Shown here piece after piece: positions 32,436 through 44,689 of a stretch of DNA of 64,000 nucleotides. The notes beneath the pieces were generated by a model. It saw nothing but the letters and a program-made list of their open reading frames with translations. It was not told where the DNA came from and did not search any database. This DNA is from Gautieria morchelliformis (taxonomy: Eukaryota; Basidiomycota; Agaricomycetes; Gomphales; Gomphaceae). Where the stretch lies: the NCBI GenBank assembly GCA_015179125.1, contig WHVA01000333.1:62001-126000 (forward strand). Direction: 5' to 3'. Both the position numbers and the translations under genes were made by a program. Position 1 is the first letter of the stretch. Each line of letters starts with the position of its first letter.

Positions 32436-32652
32436 TTGAGACAGGTTATCTCAGTGAATGGCTGTTTCACTATGTATATAGTAAAGTACCTTAAGACAGG
32501 TTATCTATGGGGATATGATAAGTAAACTGTCTGTCCAACGACAGGTAAGTCTCACCTCAGTGAACGGCTGTTTCACTGAGGTGTGACGATGTTCCAGCGA
32601 GATTATATAATAGCGTCATGGTCCGTGCGTTCTCTGCTTACTAACACTAACA
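32419..32652 (-). repeat. 5' LTR of copia family 2
   Basis: 234 bp, three differences from the partner LTR, two of them at CpG. The duplication AGCAT follows at 32653-32657. Confidence 0.95.
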
Positions 32653-32727
32653 AGCATCGCAAGGCACGGTCTGAAATACGCTTTCTCATGCCCATCCCAA
32701 CATCCAAAATTCCCAGAACGCTTATTC

Positions 32728-33722
32728 TCAGCAAAACACTATCTCAAAACGTGTAGAGAGCAACACCAGTAGATGAGGGAGATATTCCAGATACACATAA
32801 CATAGAAAGGGGACATGCCACCCAGCACAGACCCCAGGCCGCCCACTACGTCGCAGGCATGCACGCGCGCCGGCAACCGACAAGGAGGCACTAAAACCAG
32901 CGCTGAGCTCATGGCAGACACATATGCCGCGATCCGCACCAGAAAGGGAGCATGCATGTTCTTGGACAAAAAATGGATTCGTCGCCAAGGATGGGCCGAT
33001 TACAACAGAGATAAAGGTGGCGAGTGGCACGTAGAAGGACCCGAACGTGTGGTTCGACTGGAGCCAGAGGAGCGCTGCGAGACCTCGACGGCATGGGAGG
33101 TGCAAGTGGGGAGTAAAGGGCCTCGGGCATGGAAAACACCGGCGTCGAACATAAATACAGGTGAGCACGTGACCTTGCGGTGGGTGCCATGGATCCACAA
33201 CGCTCCATTCGGAGTCCATAGCTGTATAATTGTCTATATGAGCTGAGGTTGGCCTGATATGAACGGGCTTCATTTTCGCGATTTGCGTATGGACACCGGG
33301 GTCGCCTCAGCAGGCTCGCGGCTCATGACATAAACAATTATTATGCTGATATGAGCACCCATCGATATCGCCGACAACACCGCGCGGAGGACGGTTGTCC
33401 ATAGGCCTATAGCCTCGATAAAGCACTTGTCACCGTGCGCGATTGATCTTGGCTCGACATGCCATTCGTGAGCGCCGTGACCAGTGCGTGGAACAACATC
33501 CCGAGCCCGGCATTCTTTGGGTATATCTCCCTCTTGGCGATCCTCTACGTCACATCCAGTAATGTGAACCGTCCTAAGGGAGAGGATGAAGGTAGAATTA
33601 GACTTAATTATGTACCATACTTGACGGTGCGACAACACGGCACGCACCAAAACCGATTGTGGCGGTGGCAAGCCGGACCGTAACAGCCGTAAGGCCTTTC
33701 TTGCCTGTGCAAGGTGCGCCAT
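32728..33722 (-). pseudogene. Possible 5' part of the interrupted host gene
   Basis: Minus-strand open stretches of 181 residues (32728-33273) and 150 residues (33270-33722) overlap and share GT..AG-like borders (for example a donor-like gtatggtac after SHRQ near 33620). Some segments are hydrophobic (VLRAVLSAISMGAHISIIIVY). No family is recognised. The link with the membrane-protein tail at 21082-21303 is inferred only from their positions on both sides of the copia insertion. Confidence 0.25.
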
Positions 33723-33729
33723 TTTGTGG

Positions 33730-35140
33730 AATAAGCGTGTCTGCGCTCACAATTACTTGGCTGGTCGAATCAAGTTTTTAAGTCCTGCTTGTGTGGTGAC
33801 ATTGGCCATCTTGGCGGCTGGTGGGCAGCTGGGGCCAGGACGGCAGCGCAACGGCGACCCTCGGTCAGGGTGAACCGTAGAGGCGCCTGTCTGAGCAGAC
33901 GTACCCGGTCTCTTCTCGTCGCTCCTAAGTAAAGGAATCGGAGCTTTAGAGAGGGCAAACGTCCTGAGAACGAACATACATGATTATCAGATAGGCCATG
34001 TAGTTCTTTTGTTGTGGGTTAGAGTACTTTTCTCGGTGATTGATGTTTGCTATATGAAACGTTTAGCGATGTTTCAGTGACCTGTCTTGCTTGTGTGGAG
34101 GCAGAAAGCGTCGGCCGCTTGCTGACAGTGGTAAACTGAGAATGTTTGAGGTTTGAAATTACGTCGCAAAACACAGTATACAGACTTACATAAATCCGTT
34201 CTGAGGAAACTCGGCCTCCGCGTCCTGGGCGGGCGGCACTACCGGTTGCGCTGTTCTGCTAACGAACACCAACCCGTCTAATATTCTCGCACGGTAGAGC
34301 CGGTAGGCACTGCCATGCAAGACGGGAAGCCGCCTTGTGCGCGACAGAGCCCGTCGGCACCGTCGTGCAAGACAAGACACTCCTCGCGGGAAAGCTCCGC
34401 TCGACTGTCACGGTCCACAGCAAGCTCAAAATTTATCCTCATGCCGACGTTCTCTTGCACAGTTATCCTCCCTTCATGACGACTAGCGAATATGTCGGTG
34501 TCAGATTGCGTAGCAGGGTTGGTTGAGCCACTGGAGGATCACCTGCTGATGCTTCAATCGGACCTTCTGAAGCTGTGAGGAGACCCATAACGGCCGTAGG
34601 CGGTCATCCGATTTATTGTGAATGTGTTTGGTTGCCCGACACCCGGCGGCAGCTGCGACGAAATGGAAAGCCAGTCATGCAATGGTACTTTTCAGTGAGC
34701 CCATTCAGTCATTGAATATGTTCGTAACCTTTGAATAGGAGCTTTGTCGCCACTGAGGGGTATGAGAGCAGAAAGAACCCACGTCTATAACCATGCCGCA
34801 AGAGGAGTTCATTCATTGTGACTGTGCCATAATAAGATACGGTGCGTGCAGCGGCCTTGTTGGTGTTTTCTATATGGTTGCTTGGGGATGTGCGTGCTTC
34901 GATAAGTAACCACCCAGCCGTGGTCCTGGACGAGTGCAGAGCAGGAAAGGATCAGGCCGTTGTTGAGGTGAGTTTGAAAAGAAACAGAGATAACGTTGAA
35001 AGTAGCCCGAATGAATAGTTGGGGCACGATTAGAATGGGGTATCACCTAGTTGTCGAGGAGGGGGTCTGGGTAACGTCCCTTACAAGCCAATGCTGAAGA
35101 GATTTCAGCTTGTGGGGGATAATGACACATTGATTGATCT
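33730..35140. other. About 1.4 kb without a supportable gene
   Basis: Only short open frames (60-75 residues) on both strands, none recognised. Base composition is mixed, with no repeat shared with the rest of the window. Confidence 0.5.
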
Positions 35141-36560
35141 CACAGCGTATTGTTGTTCTGCAAGACACACAAAAGGTCGTACTTGGAGGGTCCCGTGTCT
35201 CCATTCACGAGCTACCAGCATCCCAGATATCTCAGCAATCAAATCTCCTGTAGGATCATCAAGCACTCACATCCGTCCCAGTCCTTCCCGTGCCTGTCCT
35301 GCTGGTGCTGTCTAGATGTATCATGGCGCCGCTTCACTTCCTGGGTGATTTGTACTATTTACAACATCCTGTCGATCTTGAAAGCCTCGAGGGACAGCTG
35401 GTGCGACGTGATACCGGAAGTAACGATCCCGAGGCCACATGAGGGCGAAACGGAGAAGGTATGATGTGGTATTTATCACGCACGGTTGCCTTTTTTTAAG
35501 ACGTTAAGATGTAACCGAAGTCCAATTGCTGTCGACTCCAGATCGAGCCGCTGGTGAGTGTATCGTCCACTTTCCCATGGGTTTGCATTGGCAATAGTGC
35601 TACCCTTGTTCCACTAGGGGTGGGGCCTTCAGGTGACGGTGTGTGAGCTGGACATAGTCATGGTTTCTTCACTGGCGTGGCCTTTGATCGAAGCGTACGC
35701 GCGCGCGCTTGGAAAAATTAACGGATATGCTCTATTTAGCTCCGCTATTACCTTCCCCTACAGTGGGATCGTTTGTACAGCACTTCTATTTTGCTCTTGC
35801 TTGGCGAGATTCTATGGAATTTACTCCCAATCTCCCCTCCGGACGCTCTTGATGGTGCCTCAGCAAACGTACTAATCACTAACACGTCAAGCTGACTATT
35901 TCTAGGCGTTCAGATGGAATGTTCCCAATACGCCGCGCCCGATCCACTATAGTATTCTACTGCTTGGCCCATGTTGCCATCCATTGTTGCCCTGCATATT
36001 CCAGATATGAGACTCGCTAGTCTTTTAAGCGTGCGTACCCTTTGCACTTTGCGGCTAGCCTGTCTTGACCATGATCACATTTTGTCCTATTGACTTCTGT
36101 CATATTTTTCCCCGCGCCGAATATATCTGTCAATGTTGTAACCTTGCGTTGCTAAAACTTGAGGTTTGCTGGCCTTTAGGTGTGTGATTCGAGGTTTGCT
36201 TGTCTTGAACGCGAATATTCACGCTTGATGAGCGAAGAACAATACCACGTTATCTCTGCGATACTTGCAGCCTTGGGAGGCTTGAGAGTTCCTGGCCTGT
36301 GATATGACTTGGTCGTTTGACGTCATCCTTGCCTTAACTTCAATATTGAGTTTTGGGCGCGAAACGTTGATCAGTGGAGTTGCAAGTGTCAATGGCGAAT
36401 TCCGTGGCCATTGTCATTATAAAAAATCCCCGTTCCATTCGACGTGGCGCCTTTTGTACGATCTCTGAGCATTGTGGAGTCCTCGTCCAACTTTGACTAG
36501 GCCGGGTGCCGCTCCACGACGCCAATTCCGACTCGATGTATGTGAGTGACTTCACGGTCC
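35140..36560 (+). pseudogene. Family A host segment, copy 2
   Basis: Same-strand copy of about 530-1880. Shared exon-like part: RRFTS, TIYN, SWCDVIPEVTIPRP at about 35330-35464, then a gtatgatgtgg donor-like site and a shared intron-like stretch (ggtatttatcacgcacggttgcc). A second open frame at 35633-35875 (80 residues, VCELDIVMV...) has no open partner in copy 1. At about 36553 the similarity ends and a short piece of the F-box locus (like 14570-14640) follows. Confidence 0.4.
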
Positions 36561-36659
36561 ACCATCCATCACGCCACTGCTGCCGCCACCCACGCTGCAC
36601 TCCCACTCGCTGCGCTGCCATTCTCCCGGCCGACTTATAGATTATTATATGAAACAAAT

Positions 36660-37270
36660 TGGTGAAAGATATCCTGTTTCTGGGCGCACTCAAACTAGGA
36701 AATGTGATTGATTTTCTATTTAAACAAATGTTTAGTGTGCATCAGCGGTTTAAGAGTCATATTTGAGTGTTGATATACGTCGGTTCGATATTTCCGAGGC
36801 CTTTGCTTCTGCGCAGTTTCTCATCAATAATCTTTTTCCGCTGAGTGAAATTTTAGTTACTTGTGTCACAGTAGTGCGATGTTGCGTTGATTAAATCATG
36901 GAGCAGTATAGCTCACGGGGTACTCATCCATTTTAGGTACTTGTGTCGTGACGGTAATTCAATGTTGCATTGATTAACTCATGGAACAGTTATGTAAATT
37001 CACGGCGCTCACGGGGCCCCCATACTATTTGGATTGCACAACCGAGGCTTTAGCGCGACCTGAACCCGGTTGGGGGGCCCTCCGAGCCTCGATCGAGTCG
37101 GTGGATGGTCGGTCCTCTTCGTGCTGGGAGACGCAATAAACCCTGGATACAAATTAAATTCCTTTCGTTTACTTTGTTTATGGTTTATTTTTTATGTTCA
37201 TGGTATTATAGTATTCAAATAAAAACATTGTAACATTTACTGGTAAAGGTCTGGCTTAAGCAGACACGCG
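36660..37270. other. AT-rich intergenic stretch
   Basis: It contains two similar segments (gattaaatcatggagcag near 36890 and gattaactcatggaacag near 36973). No gene or element recognised. Confidence 0.5.
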
Positions 37271-38100
37271 CGGGAACATTACCTAAGGCATCTAAGATGG
37301 GGACGAGCTGGGCTCCCGTCGCTGCGTCACTGACACTGACGCCTCTCCAGAACCCACTGCATCTGCTCTTCGACCAGCGCATTAAAATCCACATCCGCAA
37401 GGACATCTACTCTTCGACCAGCGCATTAAAATCCATATCCGCAAGGACATCCGTGTGCGTAGCCTCCCTCCCGCTAACCCGTCCGGCGCGGGGGTGGGGG
37501 GCGGCGGGGCGCACGGCGGCGATGAGGACGAGAATGATTATGAGGTGGTCGAGATGAGGACATGGCGATGCGTGGGGCGGAGATAGCGGGAGACGGAAGC
37601 TGACTAGGCCGGAGGAGGAGCAAGGCGGCCATGCGCTTGTACAACAGCAGCAGCACCTGAGTCGAAGACACGGTCAAAATCAGCGTGATAGACCCCGCGC
37701 TGACGGGCGGGCCCTCCCCGCCGCCGCACTATGGAGATGCCAACCCCGGGGGCTGCCGACACCGCCAGGGTCAGGAGCTGCTGTCGGCCTGCAGCCCCGC
37801 CCCCCGCGCTGCCGCCGACGCAGTGAACGACCAAGTACCGCGGGACCGATGCGTACCCTCGCCGGCGCCGCCGAGTCTCAGCACCAGCAACCTCAGCACG
37901 CGGGCCAGCACCCTTACCATCCACATCCACGTCACCAGCGACACACAACCTCCGCCCCGCGAGGAGAGCACGCGGAGCCCGAGTATCGCGGGACGAGTGA
38001 GGGCGGCGAGGGTGCGAGGGTGTATCTGAGGCTGCCGGCAGGCCCTTCGCCGTCGGACCCGCCTGGGCGAGAGGGCTGGGTGAGAGGGTGAGAGTATAAG
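37270..38100. other. GC-rich island, possible host gene of unknown function
   Basis: It is much richer in G+C than its surroundings, so frames stay open on both strands (114 residues at 37685-38029 plus; 114 at 37604-37948 and 156 at 37771-38241 minus). An acidic stretch GGDEDENDYEVVEM can be read near 37520 plus, and YNSSST ... VEDTVKISVIDPALTGG near 37640-37710 plus. A 45-bp direct repeat (cttcgaccagcgcattaaaatcc) lies at 37366-37450. I cannot choose a strand or name a product. Confidence 0.3.
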
Positions 38101-39840
38101 CTCAGGTGAGTTTTCGATGATAGCTACCTTTTTTGGTGGGGATGGTGAGAGGATGAGTGCTGGTGTCGAAGTTGGGGGAGGGGGTTTTATATCATTTTTG
38201 GGTGGCTTTTTGTTTGGGGCTTCTCGTGTGGTGCCGGGCATGAGCGGAGGTGGTGCCTCGCCTGTGAGTGGGGGTGAGGTGGCAGTGAGTTCTTGGCAGA
38301 GCGCGTGGTAGGTTTTTTTGTTTCCTCGGCTTTGGGAATCAACTCGAATGACATGAACTGAATGCGAGAAGCAAAAGTATCGCTACCTCCTAGAATCGTT
38401 ATTTTCAGCCTGTAATCCCAGATGGGGATGGAAGCGGCTGCGCTATGCATATGGCCTTGTTCCATTCCTGCAATCGACGATGGTGTTCCCAATAGAAGCG
38501 TTCGGAGTTGTCGGGCGTTGGGCTTTGACGAACTGAGTTCCCGGAGCCGACCCGCCTTTGGACGCGACCTACGTCCAGTCACGGCTCCCGACTCCGGTCT
38601 CTACACCTCATTCACAGATACCCTCTCCCACTCATTCCCAAGCGGAGACGTGTCTGCTCTCCGTCCGCTCTTGGGCGCAAGGACGGGACGAGAGTGGCGA
38701 CGCGTTCGGTTCAACTTTCGGCTTTTGGCGGTAATGCCAACAACACGCACGCCTCACGCTCCCGATAGGTTACCCCCTTTGAGCTCAATCTGGTGTTCAC
38801 TGCCTCTGGAAGCTCGACTGGCACCGAGGAGGTTCAGGCGCGCCCGTCGGAAATAAAGGGTTTATGCTCTCTGGGCTGATTGATAATGAGAATCTACGAT
38901 CTAACAATTTTTTTGGGATTGAACCTTCTACACATGTTCCTTTTCTGTTTCCGCCTTTCTCCCCATAAGTAATACCGAGGGTGCTTAATCTTCGCTGGCG
39001 CTCCGTGGTCGAATTGCGGCTGCATAATACTGGCCATTTGGGGTGCTATATCCCCAGCGAAATTGGCGCGCGAGTCCTGGCGACGTTCGGGGTGCTGGTG
39101 GACTCGTGCACCTGACGCTGATTGAATTCCTCTTCCCACTGGCTTGACTTCCGCCCTCCTTCTATGGCTTTCTGTGTTGCATCCGTCTGTAGAATATGGA
39201 CAAGTAGACAGCGGGGAGGAAGTATCGGTGGCAGTGGGAGGCCTGTAGTCATCTTCGCTGCGTGGCGGACAGGCCTCTCGCTTGCAGTGCGAATGTGATC
39301 ATCGATGTTCCAGTCCTAGCCAAGCAACCGTCGTGCCACAAAGATAAGCCAGATCTAGATCGTGCTCGTGACTTTAGGTTGAGTTGAATGTGGCCGTACT
39401 CACCAGTGGCAAGTTGCCCTCGTGATACGCCCGTCCGCCTGTAGTGTTTCGCTGGAGCTCCTGGGAACGTCTGATGGAGCTGCCCGATCGAAGCAGCGCG
39501 TGGGGGTGCGGCGGGATGATGATATCAATCGAGCGCGCCAAATGGCGTAGCTCAAGACCCTTGCGAAGAACGAAAATGGCGACGCGCCGATAATTCCCGC
39601 CTTGCCATGCGTAAATTTAGCGGTGCTCCTACACCATGGCGAAAAGATGTATAATAACCATAATAAACAAATACATGGATCGGAATATTTTGAGCGGGAG
39701 ATTAAAACAACACCAAGTGGATGGTCAATGAGTTTGAGACGGCACAGCGTGCAGTCCCTGTGGAAGAACACTCGTAATCGTTGGCAGACTGAGTATTAGC
39801 TTAGTCAGAGGCTGAATCCGACAGTTTTTTTAATTAGAGA
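38100..39840. other. Unassigned stretch with short open frames
   Basis: Open frames at 38422-38856 plus (144 residues, serine/arginine-rich) and 39400-39771 minus (123 residues) match nothing I recognise. Neither has a clear start context or intron pattern. Confidence 0.3.
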
Positions 39841-39911
39841 CCACGCCATCCGCCATCTCCTAACCAGCAGGCCGAGCGAAACCGACATGTACTAGTCTAT
39901 TTCAATGAGAT

Positions 39912-41967
39912 TCACCTGGCTATCGGCTTGGGTGATTTAATTTTTGTCATACTCCATACACCCTCCTGTCCCTCCCGGCCAGGGAAGTCCACTGGTGTGG
40001 CAGTTTCTCGCCATCTATTCACAAGGTTCGTGTTTCCGTGGATATAGCCACTGAATATCAGTGACGGTTCCCCTGGTGTCTGCAGCACAAGCCACGAGCA
40101 TCAATGGCATGTGCATAAGAAGCAAACAAGCGCCGCCTGCAACGCTAAAGAGCAGGACAAGGCCATCCCAGTCTCTGACACGACCGTAGTAGGCCTTGTC
40201 ACCCCATACGGAACTGAAGCGATCCCCGGTCTGCATATACGCATGATTCAAAAGACAAATATGTTCAACGCTCCTTGTACGTACCTGAGCAGTTAGAACA
40301 ACATCGTAGACACCATCTCTGTAGTGACCAGTCCGTCTGAATTCTTCATCCAGTACCCCTCTTGTGGCTGTGACCGGATCATAAATATCGTAGGTAGACG
40401 GCCCGCATGGTGCTGGGGTTATCGAAGGACAAGCATAGCTCGCGCTATTGACCAGCAAAGGACTAAGGAGGTGATGGTCATATAGATATATAGGAACACA
40501 CCTCAGTCTCGCTCATGACTACACCCTGCGGCAACCAAGCTTTGAACACGCCTTCGCTTCTGAAGTCCTGACTCGAGTCGTTATACCCGAGCAATTGAGA
40601 AGGGTCGTGAGCATGATATTCACTGGGTTATTCAAACCCTGAGATTATGTGCACATTGTGTAATGCAATCGAGGCTCACCGAAGCTGAAACTGCATCGGT
40701 CGAGGATATGCATGAAGAAGCGGAGAACTGGCAGCATCTGCCAAAGGCTGTGGAGCCAGAAGATCATCGAATTGTTCCAGCAGAATCTCCTTGACGCAAT
40801 AGAGTGAAGGCGACGATAATATGGTTTAGAAAAGAGACCTACGAAACAGCGGCCAACCCACGTACCTTTTAGCATCCCGGGCGTGAACACACGCCGTCTA
40901 ATCATGGGTGGCATCCACGGGATGTAGCAAGTGAGCAGACGGATCCAGTCATGCTCATATTGCTCACTACCACAACCCTGACCCCAGTCTGCAAACATAG
41001 TTGTTGGGCTGCCGTATCCTTGTGGAAGAAGCATCGCCATCTCGGCTCTGGCTGCCTCAAGACGGACGGCACAGTTCAAGAACACTGTTGGCACAAGAAG
41101 CGGGTGTGTGACGGGAAGAGTGAAGCCGAAGTAGTCTTGTAGAGAAGTCGTCCGGGAGAATGGCAGCGCCGCGAGAGGGAGGGCAGACGTGGGTGGCGGC
41201 AGCAGTGGCGTGATGGATGGCGGAACGTGGAAGGAAGTTATGGGGGCGTGGATGGATGTATACTGATGGATGTCGAGTGAGGAAATTTACGAATAAAATG
41301 AATAAGTCAGTCACTTTGAATGATCCTACAACCATATGTGCAAAGGCGGCCAGTACACGGGCACTGTCAGCTTGAGTTTCACTCGAGACGCGCTCTGGTA
41401 GTATATGACTTCGTCAGACTCCACGAATACAGAAAACGATTGATTTTACCCTTGTCCGTAAACCAAAATATCCATGCTGCCAGCGCGTTTACCTCGCTAT
41501 CAAATCTCCAACCACCATTGCCCTCCACCCCATCGTGGAAGGGTCCTCCATCTTGTATCACGCTTCTGGCAAACTTGTCGACGGCTGCGTAGGAAATTAA
41601 CTGTTGATAGTTATGGCAATCTTGTTCTAGAAACAGCACGTACGGCACCCATAGATGCCCGCGAGCCGTTGGGGCAGCACTGATGACATTCCATAACCTT
41701 GAACCTTTTCAACGACTGAAATAGCGTGACAAGTTCTTCGGTTCTTCTCCTTGCGTGCTTGCAAGTCAGCTACTCGGTTGTCGAATTTTATTGCAAAGAA
41801 GGATTGTTCCTCGTCGACATTGAGACGTGTATGGCTATTGAGCCGCGAAGGAGCGAAGGTACGTGTGCGGGAGGACCAGGTAGGTTGCTACCAACGATGA
41901 CGATGACGATAACTTCCAAACCCTCGACGGGACATGGCCCCAGCCTCGAAAGAGGTATGTGGATGGG
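39912..41967 (-). pseudogene. F-box domain protein gene, copy 2 (inverted duplicate)
   Basis: The inverted counterpart of 13763-15860, in the same exon order: GPCPVEGLEVIVIVIVG start, VLFLEQDCHNYQQLISYAAV, DSARVLAAFAHMVVGSFK, then the DWGQGCGSEQY block and RRRVFTPGMLKGTWVG, and the C-terminal GRVRDWDGLVLLFSVA with the same intron positions. The 3' exons are well kept. The first exon has an early stop after NNPSLQ, where copy 1 reads on into GKIFVLKFDD, and a short stretch is missing there, so this copy is also unlikely to make a full protein. The stop used is at 39912-39914. Confidence 0.6.
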
Positions 41968-42411
41968 CATGGACTCGGGGAATGGGAGGATATTGGGAAA
42001 CTTCAAGAGTGAAACCCGATTGAATGTCTTTCTGACCATTAAATCTTAAAAACCCAGGCAGAAGTAAGCATCAGAAAAACCGGGTTCCCCTGGCACCGCG
42101 GAGTTTGCCTGGGGTAAATTAAACTCAAGCGGAAGGAAGGCGTACAAATTATAGCGTATCCTGAGTGCTATACATAACTTCTGAGGGTGCTAGCTATCGC
42201 AACGTTGCGAAGGTAGATCAATACGGCGGAAAATCTCTCAGCCCTTACTAAAAATATTGCCCTAACTTGGTGCTCCGTGTCTACTGCCGCCCGAGGCTTT
42301 CCTCCTCCCCTGGAGGACCAATGCCGCAAGATATATGGGCTTGTATATTTGTCAGGGTCGATGGTGTGTGCCAATATGATATATGGGGAGGCAGTGGTAG
42401 TGAAATGTGGA

Positions 42412-43840
42412 CTCACTGGGGGCATAGGAAAGTTTTTCCATGGGGAAAACCCTGAGTAAAACTGGAAAAAAGTGGTTGAATTATATTTTAATATTTTGGC
42501 CAGGGAAAACGGTAACAAACCTCTGAATTGTCCTATGATTTGGCCTGCAAAATACAAGAAAAATCATAGGATTCTGGCAGGTAAAACTCTAAATAAAACC
42601 TTGAGAAGACATAGTATTATGAATAGGTTTTTTGCCCTGGAAAGACTCGATAAAAACATGAGGTTTAACATGGATTTTTCCAACCTACAAAATCTTAACA
42701 AAACAATAATATTTTTCCAGTTAAAATTATAAACACATACATGGTAATACCCAGGTTTTCCCTGGGGGGAGCATAAAGCAAACAATGAGTCTTCATGGCA
42801 GGAGAAATCACAAAAATCAATTACTCTTATGATTTTTCCTACCTTGAAGACTCAATGGTTGCTTTGTCTTTTCAAGGGAAAATGTTATGTATCAAGATTT
42901 CTGCAAGTCGGAACTAGAAAGGACAGCGGCTTCAACTTATATGTTGCACCCCCAATGAACTATCATCCTAAGTATTTCGCATCATGAGTCGGAAGTCGGA
43001 AAGTATTGAACTGAACAGAAGTCGGAAGTTTGGTTGGAAGGTGGAAGGCGGAGAGATAGAAGTCTTGCAAAACTCACTGTGCTAAGAACAGGAGATAGAG
43101 CCAAGGAAATCACATATCGAAGGCGATTATCTGATTGCAGAATAGGGAGCATACATGAGAGGCTTTTATACAAAGAGCTGAGACAACATGTAATGGGGCA
43201 GTACTAAGCAAATTCTGGAGGGAGTGGAAGTCAGATAGACATATGGGGTAAATAACTAATTGGGAACAAGGGGAATACAAGGGGGGTGCAGGGTAGGGTA
43301 TAACAAGGGCAAAAGAACAAAGGGTCGGAAAGGATATCTGACATGAAGAAGCAACAAGACTCCAAAAGGGGCCGGACATATGGTCTTGCTGTGCTGCGAG
43401 GCGAGTCCGGTGGGTCCGAGTAATAGAGTCGAAAGAACAAAGGATAAAACAAGGGGCGGGAATATAGGAACTATCAGAGGGTTGGAATGTGAGTGGAACT
43501 GAGTGTTGGAAGTTGGAGATGCATGGTCGTAACAGAAAATCTGGGTAATACCATGTATTTGAACTGGCAAAACATTATCATTCTGTTACAGTTTTGCAGG
43601 TTGGCAAAATCCATGTTAAACCCCATGTTTTCACCAAGTCCTCAGGACAAATAACCTATTCATAATACTATGTCTTCTCAAGGTTTTATTTAGAGTGTTA
43701 CCAGCCAAAATCCCACAATTTTGGTTGGACTGTCATGGCATGCCAAAGAATTGGTATGGTTTTCCCTGGCCAAAATATTATAATATAATTCAACAACTTT
43801 TTCCAGTTTGACTCAAGGTTTTTCCTATGCCCCCAGTGAG
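42412..43840. mobile_element. Fold-back (long inverted repeat) element, with a solo LTR at its centre
   Basis: The left arm from 42412 (CTCACTGGGGGCATAGGAAA) is the inverse of the right arm ending 43840. The arms share long blocks such as aaccttgagaagacatagta and ttgaattatatt. Without the solo LTR the element is about 770 bp and has almost no unique centre. It codes for nothing seen. The matching place in the F-box copy 1 locus (about 13435) lacks it. The class is unknown; a MITE or fold-back DNA element is most likely. Confidence 0.6.
42883..43534. mobile_element. Solo LTR, family D (D3)
   Basis: 652 bp, TGTTATGTATC to GGTCGTAACA, flanked by GAAAA (42878-42882 and 43535-43539). Inserted near the centre of the fold-back element. 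Confidence 0.85.
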
Positions 43841-43869
43841 ACTTAGCTGTGCCAAAGTCCCACCTTGGT

Positions 43870-44240
43870 TGGTGTTGCTAAGTTTCAACATAGTTTGGAC
43901 ATTGTGAGCTTTATTTTCCCACCTGTATTACAGTAAAATGAGTTGTCATTCCTTGTTATTACCTGTTGTGTGCAAATTGAGGGGCACTATTGATGTGTTG
44001 CTACGTCCCAGTGCTTGTAACCAGTGTGTGTGAGTTTGATTCACAGTAAAGGATGCAGGTGTCTACAGTAGCTACATAGTAGAGATAAGAAGTGGTACAG
44101 AGAGGCAACTAGTCAACAAGATGATTGATCTGATTCTCACGATGAATCCTCAATCGCCTCCAAACCTCTCCCACATATCAGAAGGACAGGATTGAGGCAC
44201 ACTTGGAGAGAGTGAGACTGACATATCAAGCTACTGCACC
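43870..44240 (-). repeat. Inverted copy of the host DNA around the Helitron block (empty site)
   Basis: Read in reverse: the match to 2613-2900, then caacaggtaa|taaca with nothing inserted (junction 43958/43959), then the match to 13309-13430 (gacaactcattttactgtaatacagg). It thus holds both flanks of the 10.4 kb block joined together. Confidence 0.85.
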
Positions 44241-44502
44241 ATATGAGAGGATGTTCAGATTGACAACAATGTATACTCTTCTAGGATATATTAGATACCT
44301 TTTAAAATATCAACCCTAACCGAATTCATAGTCCATCATTTTGAGCAACTTGTATATTGCAGATATCCTAAATTTTTTTGAATGTTCTGATATTTTAAAA
44401 GTATGGTTGTATGTGCTAAAGCATGGCGTGTATTGAGATACAGAGCAATTTCAGATAGGATTTGGATGACTATATATTAAAAGTATATAAGAAGTTTGTT
44501 AC

Positions 44503-44682
44503 ATGTATGATGATAGAATGTAGAGGCAAGCATGGACCATATGAGTATATGTTAGAAGTATATATGAAGCTTGTTAGATGTATGATGACAGAATGTAGAG
44601 GCAAGTATGGACAATACCTGTACTATATTATTATATATGGTTGATAGATCTGATTAGAAGGTATGTTTAAAATAATATGCAT
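44503..44682. repeat. Direct duplicate of 1-180
   Basis: About 99% match with the window start. The two copies diverge after aataatatgcat. Confidence 0.8.
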
Positions 44683-44689
44683 GTATAGT

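Larger units (their letters stand above)
21304..32652 (-). mobile_element. Ty1/copia LTR retrotransposon (family 2) holding a nested LINE
   Basis: LTRs of 234 bp at 21304-21537 and 32419-32652 differ at only 3 positions (1.3%), so it is young. The duplication AGCAT is at 21299-21303 and 32653-32657. The primer site next to the 5' LTR (32407-32418 on the minus strand) is the same GGTTATGGGCCC as in family 1, and a purine tract (aagggggag) precedes the 3' LTR. Gag and protease lie at 31056-32435, integrase to RNase H at 21545-24472. A LINE (24507-31083) separates protease from integrase. Without the LINE it would be about 4.8 kb, normal for copia. It is broken: the LINE plus about two or three other breaks. 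Confidence 0.95.
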
